Shown here: positions 36,515 to 44,454 of the stretch, in pieces
Layout: each line of letters starts with the position of its first letter
Numbering within the stretch: the stretch's first letter is position 1
From: Psychroserpens algicola
Lineage (GTDB): Bacteria; Bacteroidota; Bacteroidia; Flavobacteriales; Flavobacteriaceae
Assembly (NCBI RefSeq): GCF_014526325.1
Contig: NZ_JACNMJ010000001.1
Coordinates: 62,001-126,000, forward strand
Direction of reading: 5' to 3'
DNA: 64,000 bases
Notes under the pieces: model-generated
Seen by the model: the letters and a program-made list of their open reading frames with translations, nothing else
The model's database searches: none
What the model was told of the DNA's origin: nothing
Program-made: the position numbers and the translations under genes

Positions 36515-37978
36515 TTATTTTTGCAACTGTTTTAAAAATTCTTCTACTATTTTATAATCATCAAAATCTGTACGTTTTCCATTCACCTCCTGATAGGTTT
36601 CATGACCTTTTCCTGCTATGAGAATGATATCGTTGGAATTGGCTAACTGACAAGCCGTTTTAATGGCTTGTCTTCTATCGACTATAGCCATTGTCTTTTT
36701 AAAATTTTGAGGCTCGACACCCTTTTCAATATCTTCAATAATTGCTTCAGGAACTTCACTTCTTGGGTTATCACTAGTAAAAATCACTTTTGTACTCAAA
36801 ACCGATGCGATGTGTCCCATTTTAGGTCGTTTGGTTTTATCTCTATCGCCTCCGCAACCAACAACAGTTATCAATTCTTCATTATTAGTGCGAATACTGT
36901 TTATGGTTTCTAGTACATTTTTAAGAGCATCAGGTGTATGCGCATAATCAATAATAGCTGTCACTTTTTCTTCGGAAATGAAATACTGAAAACGACCACT
37001 AACACTCTCCAATTCACTAATTAATCTGAGTATCTCAACTTTTTCAAGACCTAATAATTCAGAAGCACCATAAATAGCTGTCACATTGTAAGCATTGAAA
37101 CTTCCGATGAGCTTAGTCCACAATTCACTATCATTTAACTTTAAAAGCAAACCACTGAGTTCATTTTCTAATACTTGTGCTTTATAGTCTGCATAGGTTT
37201 TAAGTGCGTAGGTGTACTTTTTAGCTTGGGTGTTTTGCAGCATTACCAAACCATTTTTATCATCGATATTGACTAATGCAAAAGCGCTTTTTGGCAACTG
37301 ATCAAAGAATACTTTTTTCACATCACGATACTCAGCAAAGGTGTCGTGATAGTCCAAATGATCGTGCGACAGGTTTGTGAAAATACCACCTTGAAAATGC
37401 AAACCATCTGTACGATGCTGATGTATGCCATGCGAGCTCACTTCCATAAAGCAGAATTCTACACCTTCATCATTCATCAACTTTAAATACTTATTAATTG
37501 TTAACGAATCTGGAGTTGTATGTGTGGCTTTATACTCTTTATTATCTACCATAATTTTCACAGTAGACAAGAGTCCAACCTTATAACCTGCTTTTTTAAA
37601 CAGCTGATATAACAATGTTACGATTGTTGTTTTTCCGTTAGTTCCTGTCACACCAACAAGTTGGAGGTTTTCTGAAGGATTTTCATAAAAATTAGCTGCC
37701 ATAAAAGCCAGTGCCTGACTTGCGCTTTCAACTTCTATATATGTAACACTATCTTTTAATACTGAAGGCAATGACTCGCACACAATGGCAGTCGCACCAT
37801 TTTCAATAGCCGTTTCAATAAAATCATGACCATCTACAACGGTTCCTTTTATCGCAACAAAAACATCGCCTTTTGACACTTGGCGAGAATCAAAATGCAG
37901 CGCATTACAGTCTATGCTCGTGCTTCCTGCAACAGCATTAATGGTAACCTTGTATAATATGTCTTTTAATTGTTTCAC
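36515..37978 (-). CDS. murE: UDP-N-acetylmuramoyl-tripeptide synthetase, meso-diaminopimelate type
   Basis: 487 aa, Mur ligase adding the third stem residue. The ATP loop GTNGKTT lies at 112-118, with [12 protein letters not shown] and [10 protein letters not shown] further on. The substrate-specificity motif reads SDNPRSE: the DNPR form selects meso-diaminopimelate, so the organism has a Gram-negative type meso-DAP wall. It sits between ftsI (1-base overlap) and mraY. Confidence 0.97.
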   Translation of the reverse strand: MKQLKDILYKVTINAVAGSTSIDCNALHFDSRQVSKGDVFVAIKGTVVDGHDFIETAIENGATAIVCESLPSVLKDSVTYIEVESASQALAFMAANFYENPSENLQLVGVTGTNGKTTIVTLLYQLFKKAGYKVGLLSTVKIMVDNKEYKATHTTPDSLTINKYLKLMNDEGVEFCFMEVSSHGIHQHRTDGLHFQGGIFTNLSHDHLDYHDTFAEYRDVKKVFFDQLPKSAFALVNIDDKNGLVMLQNTQAKKYTYALKTYADYKAQVLENELSGLLLKLNDSELWTKLIGSFNAYNVTAIYGASELLGLEKVEILRLISELESVSGRFQYFISEEKVTAIIDYAHTPDALKNVLETINSIRTNNEELITVVGCGGDRDKTKRPKMGHIASVLSTKVIFTSDNPRSEVPEAIIEDIEKGVEPQNFKKTMAIVDRRQAIKTACQLANSNDIILIAGKGHETYQEVNGKRTDFDDYKIVEEFLKQLQK

Positions 37979-39981
37979 TAAGTTCCTAATACTATGATTT
38001 GGTTTGGCTTGACTTTATTTCCTTTATTTACAGATTGAGACTTTACAGTTCCTACACCTTGCATTTTAACTTTAAGTCCCATATTTTCTAACAGCGCCAA
38101 AGCATCCATTGCAGGAAGCCCAATGACGTTTGGCATAATGGTTTTATACGTTTGAGCAGTTTTATAGAAGGATTCAAACTCTTTTTCAACCTCAGCATTA
38201 ACCACTTCTAAAGATTCTATCTCATCAATAAGCGGAGTTTCGGTATAAATTTTTTGAGCAATGCGTTTAAAAACAGGCCCAGAAACATCTGCTCCATAAT
38301 ACCCAACACTTGTGCTAGGACGATGAATAACTACAATACAAGAGTACTTCGGATTATCTGCTGGAAAATAACCTGCAAACGAAGAGATATACCTCGGATT
38401 CTCTTCCCAATCTTTCATCCAGTATTCAATTCTAGCCGTACCAGTCTTACCTGCCATAGAAAAGTTTTCAGAATACATACGCTGTCCTGTACCTCGAATA
38501 ACTACATTCTTTAAGATCTCACGAATTTCATTTAACGTTTTATCAGAACATATTTTTTGATTGGTTACTTCTTTTTCAAATACTTCAATCTCTCTATCAA
38601 ACTCTTTAACCGCTTTTATAAACCTAGGCTTAACCATTTCGCCATTGTTAGCAATAGCATTATAGAACGTCAAGGTTTGTAGTGGCGTAATATTCAATCC
38701 GTAACCATAAGCTAAAGACGGCAATGCATTTTTACTCCATTTTGTATCTCCTGGCTCAGGAATATCAGGCTCACCTTCACCAATAATTGAAACACCAAGA
38801 GCTTCATGAAGTTTCCATCCTTTAATTCGGTTAAGAAACTTTTTGGGTTGTGCTGCATAATTATCATCAATCAATGTTGCCAAACCAATATTTGACGACA
38901 CTTCTAATGCACGAGCAGCAGAAATCTTACCATACCCTCCTCTACGAGAATCATGAACATTGTATTTGTAAAATCGCTTCCTTCCATTTTTTGTATCAAC
39001 TATTGTAGACGTATCGATTACCTTATCTTCCAGAGCTGCCATTAATGCCATAACCTTAAATGTAGATCCTGGTTCATGACTTTCTCCTACAGCGTAATTA
39101 AGGCGTTCGTAATAATTTCCATTCTTATTACGTCCTAAATTAGAGATTGCCTTTATCTCACCTGTTGCAACATCCATCACCACAGCGCAGCCATGTTCCG
39201 CCTCATACTTTTCTAATTGTCCTAAAAGCGAGTGATGCGCGATATCCTGAATATTAACATCAATAGTCGTATAGACATCATAACCATCTTGTGGTTCTAC
39301 CTGATTATAATCCACAATAGGCTTCCACTGCCCATTTCCAATTTTTTGTTTTAAACGTTTTCCATTCGTACCTCGTAAATATTTAACTCCAAAAGCACCA
39401 TCAATTCCAGGTCTGGTCACATTTCCATCGTCATCAATTTTTTCATACCCGATAGTTCGTTCGGCAATCCCTCCCATTGGATGCTCACGTCTGGTTGTTT
39501 GCTCTACAATGAGTCCGCCTCGTATCGCACCAAGTTCCAGCATAGGAAAATTGCGTATTCTTATATAATCTGAATAACTAATATTACGCGCTAGGAGGAA
39601 ATAGCGGTTCTTATCGAGACGCGCTTCTTTAATTGTATTTTGATGATAACTTGATGGCTTTCCTGTGTACTTAGAAAGTGAATCTGCCAAAGGCTTTATC
39701 AACTCATTAAAAACTTCCTGCTTAGGCTGCATGGCATCGATACGAATATCATACTTAGGAATAGAGGTCGCTAATAAGCTACCATCGGCAGAGTATACAT
39801 TACCTCTGTTTGCAGGAATCTCAACATTTTTTACCGTACGTTGTTGTGCCAAACTCCTGTATTCATCGCCTTGAATAAACTGAATACTGCACAATTTGAA
39901 TACCACAGCAAGCGCGAAGACAAACATACTGCCAGCTACGAAATACAATCTGTTTAATATGTTAGTTTCGGTTGTTGCCAC
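37978..39981 (-). CDS. ftsI: Septal peptidoglycan transpeptidase FtsI (PBP3) with C-terminal PASTA domain
   Basis: 667 aa. An N-terminal membrane anchor (about residues 11-32) is followed by the PBP dimerisation domain (AQQRTVKNVEIPANRG) and the transpeptidase domain with SxxK at 306-309 (EPGSTFKV), the SSN motif (EVSSNIGLA) and KTG (AGKTGTAR). A single PASTA domain (about 607-667, MPNVIGLPAMDALALLE) closes the protein. PASTA tails on FtsI are usual in Bacteroidota and absent in E. coli. It crosslinks septal wall made by FtsW. Confidence 0.96.
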   Translation of the reverse strand: MATTETNILNRLYFVAGSMFVFALAVVFKLCSIQFIQGDEYRSLAQQRTVKNVEIPANRGNVYSADGSLLATSIPKYDIRIDAMQPKQEVFNELIKPLADSLSKYTGKPSSYHQNTIKEARLDKNRYFLLARNISYSDYIRIRNFPMLELGAIRGGLIVEQTTRREHPMGGIAERTIGYEKIDDDGNVTRPGIDGAFGVKYLRGTNGKRLKQKIGNGQWKPIVDYNQVEPQDGYDVYTTIDVNIQDIAHHSLLGQLEKYEAEHGCAVVMDVATGEIKAISNLGRNKNGNYYERLNYAVGESHEPGSTFKVMALMAALEDKVIDTSTIVDTKNGRKRFYKYNVHDSRRGGYGKISAARALEVSSNIGLATLIDDNYAAQPKKFLNRIKGWKLHEALGVSIIGEGEPDIPEPGDTKWSKNALPSLAYGYGLNITPLQTLTFYNAIANNGEMVKPRFIKAVKEFDREIEVFEKEVTNQKICSDKTLNEIREILKNVVIRGTGQRMYSENFSMAGKTGTARIEYWMKDWEENPRYISSFAGYFPADNPKYSCIVVIHRPSTSVGYYGADVSGPVFKRIAQKIYTETPLIDEIESLEVVNAEVEKEFESFYKTAQTYKTIMPNVIGLPAMDALALLENMGLKVKMQGVGTVKSQSVNKGNKVKPNQIIVLGT

Positions 39982-39984
39982 TTA

Positions 39985-40302
39985 TTAATTTTGTGTTTTT
40001 ACTTTTATTTTTTTTGGCGGAATCTCTGAAATTTTGAGCCCCTTTTCTGCTACTTTTTTTATTATTGAAGACTCCATCTTGAGCCTCATAAGTTTTGATC
40101 GTCCGTCCACAAAAGCAGACCGATACTCTTTAGCTTCATTTTTAAGTCTTGCAATCTCATAGACTTTTTGATCTGCACTATGCGAGCTTGCAATCATTAC
40201 AATGGCTAATACTGAAATAAAAATGATGACTCTCCAGTTTTTAAAGGAATCATCACTGACCAAAAACTTACCTCTTAATATGCTGTAAATGTTTTTTTTC
40301 AT
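39985..40302 (-). CDS. ftsL: FtsL-like cell division protein
   Basis: 105 aa bitopic protein: about 25 cytoplasmic residues, one membrane segment (about 26-43, VIIFISVLAIVMIASS), then a coiled-coil-like periplasmic part (YEIARLKNEAKEYRSAF ... LMRLKMESSIIKKV). FtsL sequences are weakly conserved; the call rests on size, topology and position between rsmH and ftsI, where Bacteroidota carry this FtsL-like family. It overlaps rsmH by 4 bases. Confidence 0.88.
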   Translation of the reverse strand: MKKNIYSILRGKFLVSDDSFKNWRVIIFISVLAIVMIASSHSADQKVYEIARLKNEAKEYRSAFVDGRSKLMRLKMESSIIKKVAEKGLKISEIPPKKIKVKTQN

Positions 40303-41207
40303 AGCTTTTCAGCAATACGAAGCTTAGCACTTCTAGCCCTATTGTTTAATTTTATTTCTTCTTTTGTTGGAACAATTAAACCGCCTACTTTTTTTAGAGG
40401 CACTTCAAAATTCCCAAAAACATCACGCTCAGGCTCTCCTTCAAACAGCCCATTTCTTATAAAACGCTTCACCAATCTATCTTCTAACGAATGGTAGGAT
40501 ATCAAACTTAATCGACCACCTTCCACTAGTACTTCTGGTGTTTGCTGCAAAAATTCTTTAAGCGCTTCAATCTCCTGATTAACTTCTATTCGAATTGCCT
40601 GATAGATTTGCGCTAACACTTTATTTTCTTTTTTATGATTAAGAAACTTTCGCAATGTTTCTTTAAGCTGTTCGCTTGTTTTTATCTCACCGTCTCGTCT
40701 TGCATCAACAATTGCTCTAGCCATAGCTGGTGCTTGCCTCAACTCTCCATACTGAAACAAAACCTTACGAATTTGTTCTTCTTCATATTCATTAATGACA
40801 TGGTAAGCAGACAAATTACTATCCTGATTCATTCGCATATCTAAATCGGCTTCAAAACGCGTTGAAAAACCACGCTCTGCAACATCAAACTGATGCGAGG
40901 ACACCCCAAAATCTGCCAGAATACCATCCACTTGTTTGGTGCCATAAAATCTTAGAAAACGCTTGATGTATCTAAAATTTTCATTAATCAATGTGAATCG
41001 CTCATCATCAATTGTATTTAAAAGAGCATCTTTATCCTGATCAAAAGCATATAACTTCCCATTAGGTCCTAAATGTTTCAATATGGCTTTACTATGACCA
41101 CCACCTCCAAAGGTTACATCGACATAGACGCCATCTGGTTTTATACTCAAACCTTCAACAGTTTCCTTAAGTAATACTGGGTTATGATATTCCATTGTCA
41201 TCATCAT
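40299..41207 (-). CDS. rsmH: 16S rRNA (cytosine1402-N4)-methyltransferase
   Basis: 302 aa SAM-dependent methyltransferase acting on the small-subunit decoding centre. The N-terminus MEYHNPVLLKETVEGL, the SAM loop YVDVTFGGGGHS, ADFGVSSHQFD, RGFSTRFEADLDMRM and the C-terminal ISYHSLEDRLVKRF are canonical. The start at 41207 overlaps mraZ by 26 bases; an ATG at 41195 (MEYHN) is the more conservative alternative. Confidence 0.96.
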   Translation of the reverse strand: MMMTMEYHNPVLLKETVEGLSIKPDGVYVDVTFGGGGHSKAILKHLGPNGKLYAFDQDKDALLNTIDDERFTLINENFRYIKRFLRFYGTKQVDGILADFGVSSHQFDVAERGFSTRFEADLDMRMNQDSNLSAYHVINEYEEEQIRKVLFQYGELRQAPAMARAIVDARRDGEIKTSEQLKETLRKFLNHKKENKVLAQIYQAIRIEVNQEIEALKEFLQQTPEVLVEGGRLSLISYHSLEDRLVKRFIRNGLFEGEPERDVFGNFEVPLKKVGGLIVPTKEEIKLNNRARSAKLRIAEKL

Positions 41208-41652
41208 CTTGTCCCATTACTTCTTCAGCTAAATCAGCAAAATCACCAGTTGCATCATCAATAGCTTTCTCATAACTATCTTTATCCCAGATTTCAATAA
41301 TATTGATTGCCGAAGCCACCACGATGTCTTTTGTGATTCCAGAAAAAGCAACTAAATCTTTCGGAATCAATAATCGACCAGCAGCATCAATTTCAACATG
41401 TTTTAATCCAGCAGTAAATCGGCGTATAAAATCATTATTCTTCTTTTTGAAACGGTTGAGTTTGTTCACTTTTTGCATTAAAACCTCCCATTCGGTCATT
41501 GGATACAGTTCTAAACACGGTTGAAAAACGGCACGCTTTAAAACAAACCCATTTTGCAATGCAGGCAACAACTGCTTTTTAATAGCAGCAGGCAGCATCA
41601 GCCTTCCTTTGGCATCCACTTTACACTCGTATGTTCCGATTAAAGGGTTCAA
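41182..41652 (-). CDS. mraZ: Division/cell wall cluster transcriptional repressor MraZ
   Basis: 156 aa with two SpoVT/AbrB-type half-domains, each with the DAKGRLMLP / DAAGRLLIP signature. MraZ rings bind direct repeats upstream of their own operon and repress dcw expression. The start codon is TTG at 41652; no in-frame ATG is available between it and the promoter. It is the first gene of the cluster, with three 10-bp-spaced repeats at 41701-41731 as its likely operator. Confidence 0.94.
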   Translation of the reverse strand: MNPLIGTYECKVDAKGRLMLPAAIKKQLLPALQNGFVLKRAVFQPCLELYPMTEWEVLMQKVNKLNRFKKKNNDFIRRFTAGLKHVEIDAAGRLLIPKDLVAFSGITKDIVVASAINIIEIWDKDSYEKAIDDATGDFADLAEEVMGQDDDDNGIS

Positions 41653-41686
41653 AATGATTGATTTACTATAAATAACGATTAAGATT

Positions 41687-41694
41687 CAAATATA
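41687..41694 (-). promoter_or_regulatory. dcw operon promoter, -7 box (TATATTTG)
   Basis: On the minus strand this is an exact TAnnTTTG match, 35 bases upstream of the mraZ TTG. The -33 region falls within the repeats at 41701-41731. Confidence 0.7.
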
Positions 41695-41700
41695 TTGAAA

Positions 41701-41731
41701 ATTTTACCACTATTTACCACTCTATCCCACT
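41701..41731 (-). promoter_or_regulatory. MraZ operator (three AGTGG repeats at 10-bp period)
   Basis: Read on the minus strand, AGTGG occurs three times, each exactly 10 bases apart (followed by GATAG, TAAAT and TAAAA). In E. coli MraZ binds three TGGGN boxes separated by 5 bases, the same 10-bp period. The site overlaps the -33 region of the dcw promoter, as expected for autorepression. Confidence 0.8.
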
Positions 41732-41916
41732 TTTGTTGATAAATTTATAATTTCATAAAAATCAGATACTGTCTAAGCCCACAAAAACCTACTGTAAAAA
41801 CTTTATTATCAGTACAGTAAAATCAAAAATCAAAATCCCATTTCCATTGTTAACATCTCAAGTTTCAAATTAAATTGAAGGCTTAAATAATATGCGAATG
41901 TTTTAACGGAAATACC

Positions 41917-41924
41917 TATATTTG
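41917..41924 (+). promoter_or_regulatory. Promoter box (TATATTTG) of the alpha/beta hydrolase gene
   Basis: An exact TAnnTTTG match 27 bases upstream of the ATG at 41952. Confidence 0.65.
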
Positions 41925-41951
41925 TTTTTGACGAAAATCACTAACTAGTAC

Positions 41952-42716
41952 ATGGCGCACCGTTTAAAGAAAGAGAAAGACTACAGGTATATTGAGGTTG
42001 GAGAAGGCACACCAATAATTGTGCTTCATGGGTTAATGGGCGGACTGAGTAACTTTGACGCTGTTACTGATTATTTTAGTCAGAAAGGCTATAAGGTTTT
42101 AATTCCGGAGCTTCCAATTTACACAATGTCACTACTTAAAACCAATGTAAAAAACTTTGCAAAATACCTTCATGATTTTATAGAATTTAAAGGATTTGAC
42201 GAGGTTATTTTATTAGGAAACTCGCTAGGCGGACATATTGGTTTGTACCATACCAAATTATATCCTGAAAAAGTTAAAGCACTTATCATTACCGGAAGTT
42301 CTGGCTTATACGAAAGTGCTATGGGAGGCGGTTATACCAAGCGTGGTGATTATGAAGTTATAAAGAAAAAAGCTCAAGAGGTATTTTACGATCCTGCTGT
42401 AGCTACAAAAGCTATTGTTGATGAAGTTTATGAAACTGTAAATGACAGAAATAAGCTTATAAAAACACTTGCCATTGCTAAAAGTGCTATTAGACATAAT
42501 ATGGCAAAAGATTTGCCCAACATGAAACTTCCTGTATGTATCATTTGGGGTAAAAACGATACGGTTACACCTCCAGAGGTCGCAACAGAATTTAATGAGC
42601 TTTTACCAGATTCTGATTTATTTTGGATTGACAAATGTGGTCATGCGGCAATGATGGAACATCCAGATGAATTCAATACAATTCTCGATGCCTGGTTAAC
42701 AGATAAAAAATTATAG
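41952..42716 (+). CDS. Alpha/beta-fold hydrolase
   Basis: 254 aa, cytosolic. The oxyanion region VLHGLMGG, the nucleophile elbow GNSLGG (Ser91), the acid in GKNDTVTPP (Asp203) and the His in CGHAAMMEHP (His231) make a complete Ser-Asp-His triad. Substrate unknown: the family includes esterases and C-C hydrolases. It is transcribed with engB, 30 bases downstream, and the pair next to dcw is a common order in Flavobacteriaceae. Confidence 0.88.
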   Translation: MAHRLKKEKDYRYIEVGEGTPIIVLHGLMGGLSNFDAVTDYFSQKGYKVLIPELPIYTMSLLKTNVKNFAKYLHDFIEFKGFDEVILLGNSLGGHIGLYHTKLYPEKVKALIITGSSGLYESAMGGGYTKRGDYEVIKKKAQEVFYDPAVATKAIVDEVYETVNDRNKLIKTLAIAKSAIRHNMAKDLPNMKLPVCIIWGKNDTVTPPEVATEFNELLPDSDLFWIDKCGHAAMMEHPDEFNTILDAWLTDKKL

Positions 42717-42746
42717 TTCTATCAACTACTAATTTAAAGAACTATC

Positions 42747-43355
42747 ATGATTATAAAAACTGCTGAATTTATTATAAGTAATTCTGATGTGGACAAATGT
42801 CCGTCAAATCAGATTCCAGAATATGCTTTTATAGGCAGGAGTAATGTTGGGAAGTCATCATTAATCAATATGCTCACAAATCACAAAAACCTTGCTAAAA
42901 CTTCAGGAAGACCAGGAAAAACACAGCTTATAAATCATTTTTTAATTAATAAAGAATGGTTTTTGGTTGATTTACCAGGCTATGGTTATGCACGTGTTTC
43001 AAAAACTGCAAAGAAGAAATTTCAGAAGTTTATTACTAATTATTTTGAGAGAAGACGACAGCTGGTTTCAGCTTTTGTATTAGTTGACATCAGACATGAG
43101 CCTCAAAAAATCGATTTGGAGTTTATGGAATATTTAGGCATTAATCAAATACCGTTTTCTATCATTTTTACAAAGGCAGACAAATTAAAACCTATGGCTA
43201 TAGAACGCCATGTTGAGACCTACTGTAAAGAGCTGCTAAAAACCTGGGAAGAAGTTCCTAATTACTTTGTGACTTCCTCTTCAAAAGCTATAGGAAGAGA
43301 TGATGTTCTGGCATTTATTTCGGATACTAACGCTGAAATCGAAGCATTGCGATAA
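42747..43355 (+). CDS. engB: Ribosome biogenesis GTPase EngB (YihA/YsxC)
   Basis: 202 aa GTPase needed for large-subunit assembly. G-motifs are intact: G1 GRSNVGKSS (30-38), a G2 threonine in [10 protein letters not shown]3 DLPGYGYA, G4 TKADK and G5 TSSSKAIG. Length and order are standard. It ends 3 bases from the convergent permease gene. Confidence 0.95.
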   Translation: MIIKTAEFIISNSDVDKCPSNQIPEYAFIGRSNVGKSSLINMLTNHKNLAKTSGRPGKTQLINHFLINKEWFLVDLPGYGYARVSKTAKKKFQKFITNYFERRRQLVSAFVLVDIRHEPQKIDLEFMEYLGINQIPFSIIFTKADKLKPMAIERHVETYCKELLKTWEEVPNYFVTSSSKAIGRDDVLAFISDTNAEIEALR

Positions 43356-43358
43356 TCA

Positions 43359-44453
43359 TCAAGATTTTACATCTAAAGCATCTCTTAACGCGTTACCAAT
43401 TAACATAAATGCCATGACTAAAATCATGATGCACACACCTGGAATTAACGCCAGATAAGGTTTTCCTAAGATAATATAATTATAATGATCTTTTATCATT
43501 GCGCCCCAACTAGCCATTGGTGGCTGTGCTCCTATACCCAAGAAACTCAATCCGCTTTCTATAAGAATGGCTGCAGCAAAATTAGCAGCAGAAATCACAA
43601 TAATCGGAGCCATGATATTTGGCAAAATATGCTTGGTGATAATTCGGTAATCATTAAATCCTAAAGCTCTGGCCGCTGTAACATATTGCATTTCTTTAGC
43701 ACTTATAATTTGCCCTCTAACAACTCTTGCAACTTCAACCCACATGGTTAGGCCAACTGCTATAAAAACCTGCCAAAATCCTTTACCTAAAGCCAATGTA
43801 ATTGCTATAACCAACAAGAGGGTTGGAATAGACCAGGTGACATTTATAATCCACATAATAATCGCATCAACCTTTCCACCATAATATCCTGCGATGCTCC
43901 CCATGCATATTCCAATAACTAAAGAAATAAATACCGCAATAAAGCCAATTGAAAAAGAGATTCTTGAACCAATCAGTATACGACTTAACAAATCTCTTCC
44001 GTATTTATCGGTTCCGAAGAGAAAGGTTTTCTTTTTAATGAAAGCACTATGATCTTTATTTGGGAAACGATTTAAATCTATAGTTTTTTCTACGCCTATG
44101 AGTCCGTCTGATGCATATTCAGTATAAGTTAAAACTTCCTTATCAATACTATAAGATGAGATTGGAATCTCTATATCAGCATTAGCATTACCAAAAAACA
44201 CTCTAGAAAAACCATTCTGTTGCGTTTCAATTCCTGAAGGTAAATATAGCATTTGCACTTCAAAACCTGGTCGTTGAGAGTGAATAGACAAATGCATTTG
44301 ATTTGCATTTTGAGAATTATCGGGAGCAATCGCATAGGCAAACAATGCCAAGAATCCAATCGCTACAATAAGCCAAAAACTTAAAACGCCCCAAAAGTTC
44401 TTTTTAAACTTTTGGAGCGCTAATTGTGTTAATGAGCCTTTTGTATTACTCAT
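43359..44453 (-). CDS. ABC transporter permease, DppC/OppC type
   Basis: 364 aa with an N-terminal membrane segment (about residues 22-42), a long periplasmic loop (to about 155) and five more segments in a binding-protein-dependent permease domain. The family motif FGTDKYGRDLLSRILIGSR and the EAA loop AARALGFNDYRIITKHILPN identify the OppC/DppC group. It would form a channel with an OppB-type partner, two ATPases and a binding protein, none of which is encoded here, so the rest of the transporter must lie elsewhere. The periplasmic loop is longer than in E. coli OppC. Confidence 0.86.
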   Translation of the reverse strand: MSNTKGSLTQLALQKFKKNFWGVLSFWLIVAIGFLALFAYAIAPDNSQNANQMHLSIHSQRPGFEVQMLYLPSGIETQQNGFSRVFFGNANADIEIPISSYSIDKEVLTYTEYASDGLIGVEKTIDLNRFPNKDHSAFIKKKTFLFGTDKYGRDLLSRILIGSRISFSIGFIAVFISLVIGICMGSIAGYYGGKVDAIIMWIINVTWSIPTLLLVIAITLALGKGFWQVFIAVGLTMWVEVARVVRGQIISAKEMQYVTAARALGFNDYRIITKHILPNIMAPIIVISAANFAAAILIESGLSFLGIGAQPPMASWGAMIKDHYNYIILGKPYLALIPGVCIMILVMAFMLIGNALRDALDVKS

Positions 44454-44454
44454 T

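Larger units (their letters stand above)
41653..41951. other. Divergent promoter region between mraZ and the alpha/beta hydrolase gene
   Basis: About 300 bases without a gene. It contains the dcw promoter and MraZ boxes on the left and the TATATTTG box of the hydrolase gene on the right; the middle (about 41740-41890) is AT-rich and shows nothing else. Confidence 0.7.
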
